From Candidatus Atribacter fermentans (GTDB lineage Bacteria; Atribacterota; Atribacteria; Atribacterales; Atribacteraceae): a DNA stretch of 5,527 bases. The notes under the pieces are model-generated. The model ran no database searches. It worked only from the letters and a program-made list of their open reading frames with translations, and had not been told where the DNA came from. Made by a program: the position numbers and the translations under genes. Within the stretch, counting starts at the first letter, position 1, and each line of letters begins with the position of its first letter. The stretch is taken from contig JAAYUT010000031.1 of the NCBI GenBank assembly GCA_012517485.1, forward strand, positions 1 through 5,527, in the 5' to 3' direction. This document shows positions 5,267 through 5,527 of this stretch, piece after piece.

Positions 5267-5527
5267 ATGGCGAAACAAAAGTTTGAACGAACCAAACCCC
5301 ATGTCAACGTTGGAACCATTGGTCACGTTGATCACGGGAAAACGACGCTCACCGCTGCCATCACCGAGACCCTCTCCAAAGTCGGATGGGCAAGCTATGT
5401 TCCTTTTGACCAGATTGACAAAGCTCCAGAAGAACGAGAACGAGGCATCACCATCGCCATCGCTCATGTGGAATACCAGACCGAAAAACGGCACTATGCC
5501 CACATCGACTGCCCTGGCCATGCTGAC
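5267..5527 (+). CDS. tuf: Elongation factor Tu, N-terminal part (3' end outside the window)
   Basis: EF-Tu is the GTPase that carries aminoacyl-tRNA to the ribosomal A site. The window contains exactly its first 87 codons. They start AKQKFERTKPHVNVGTIG, continue with the P-loop GHVDHGKT (19-26), the switch I segment PEERERGITI (54-63), and the G3 motif DCPGHAD (81-87) with the catalytic His85. No defect is seen. Residues 64-65 are Ala-Ile where E. coli has Asn-Thr (GITINT), a variation I regard as tolerated among bacteria. The G+C content is about 52%, above the neighbouring genes, consistent with selected codon use in a highly expressed gene rather than transfer. It probably receives transcription from the tRNA promoter and from a nearer start in the leader. 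Whether a second tuf copy exists cannot be told here. Confidence 0.98.
   Translation, partial: MAKQKFERTKPHVNVGTIGHVDHGKTTLTAAITETLSKVGWASYVPFDQIDKAPEERERGITIAIAHVEYQTEKRHYAHIDCPGHAD

Noticed and set aside
5195..5521. A 108-codon minus-strand frame antisense to tuf
   Set aside because: The sense strand encodes unmistakable EF-Tu. The antisense frame is open because of tuf codon bias.
5267..5527. High G+C of tuf as a sign of horizontal transfer
   Set aside because: The difference is better explained by codon selection in a highly expressed gene. The syntenic tRNA-tuf order argues for vertical inheritance.

Overview
The window is AT-rich bacterial DNA. The protein-coding rows I sampled are roughly 30-40% G+C, while the first 87 codons of the EF-Tu gene are about 52% by hand count. 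It holds a partial transporter gene, two overlapping metabolic genes, a convergent amidohydrolase gene, and a tRNA-Thr / tRNA-Tyr / tRNA-Thr cluster leading into tuf. All three tRNA genes encode their 3' CCA. The tRNA-tuf order is an old bacterial arrangement (E. coli thrU-tyrU-glyT-thrT-tufB), so this is chromosomal core DNA. An enteric-type amylomaltase next to a UroD-fold protein fits an anaerobic, carbohydrate-fermenting lineage such as Atribacterota or a relative. That taxonomic guess is a low-confidence inference.

Layout. 1-341 (minus): N-terminal part of an Fsr-like major facilitator transporter, running off the left edge. 342-528: divergent control region. 529-2589 (plus): malQ, 4-alpha-glucanotransferase of family GH77. 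2576-3682 (plus): a UroD/MtaA-fold protein of unknown function that overlaps malQ by 14 nt and is probably translationally coupled to it. After a 13-nt convergent gap, 3696-4487 (minus) encodes a nitrilase-superfamily amidohydrolase with the Glu-Lys-Cys triad and an extended -10 promoter just upstream. 4531-4733 is an AT-rich spacer with no gene.

4734-4762 is a near-consensus sigma-70 promoter (TTGACA, 17 nt, TATATT) driving tRNA-Thr(UGU), tRNA-Tyr(GUA) and tRNA-Thr(GGU). The tRNA-Gly found between the last two in E. coli is absent. The 216-nt leader that follows holds a T-rich tract, a perfect -10 hexamer, two small inverted repeats and a strong ribosome binding site, then tuf starts at 5267 and runs off the right edge.

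The tRNAs and EF-Tu serve translation elongation and probably share transcription, with a likely second start for tuf alone. MalQ works in maltodextrin/glycogen metabolism. The roles of the UroD-fold protein and the amidohydrolase cannot be fixed from sequence. I found no mobile element, CRISPR array or clearly new system. The points most worth a second look are the reduced tRNA-tuf operon, the tuf leader, and the malQ-coupled UroD-fold protein with an altered metal site.
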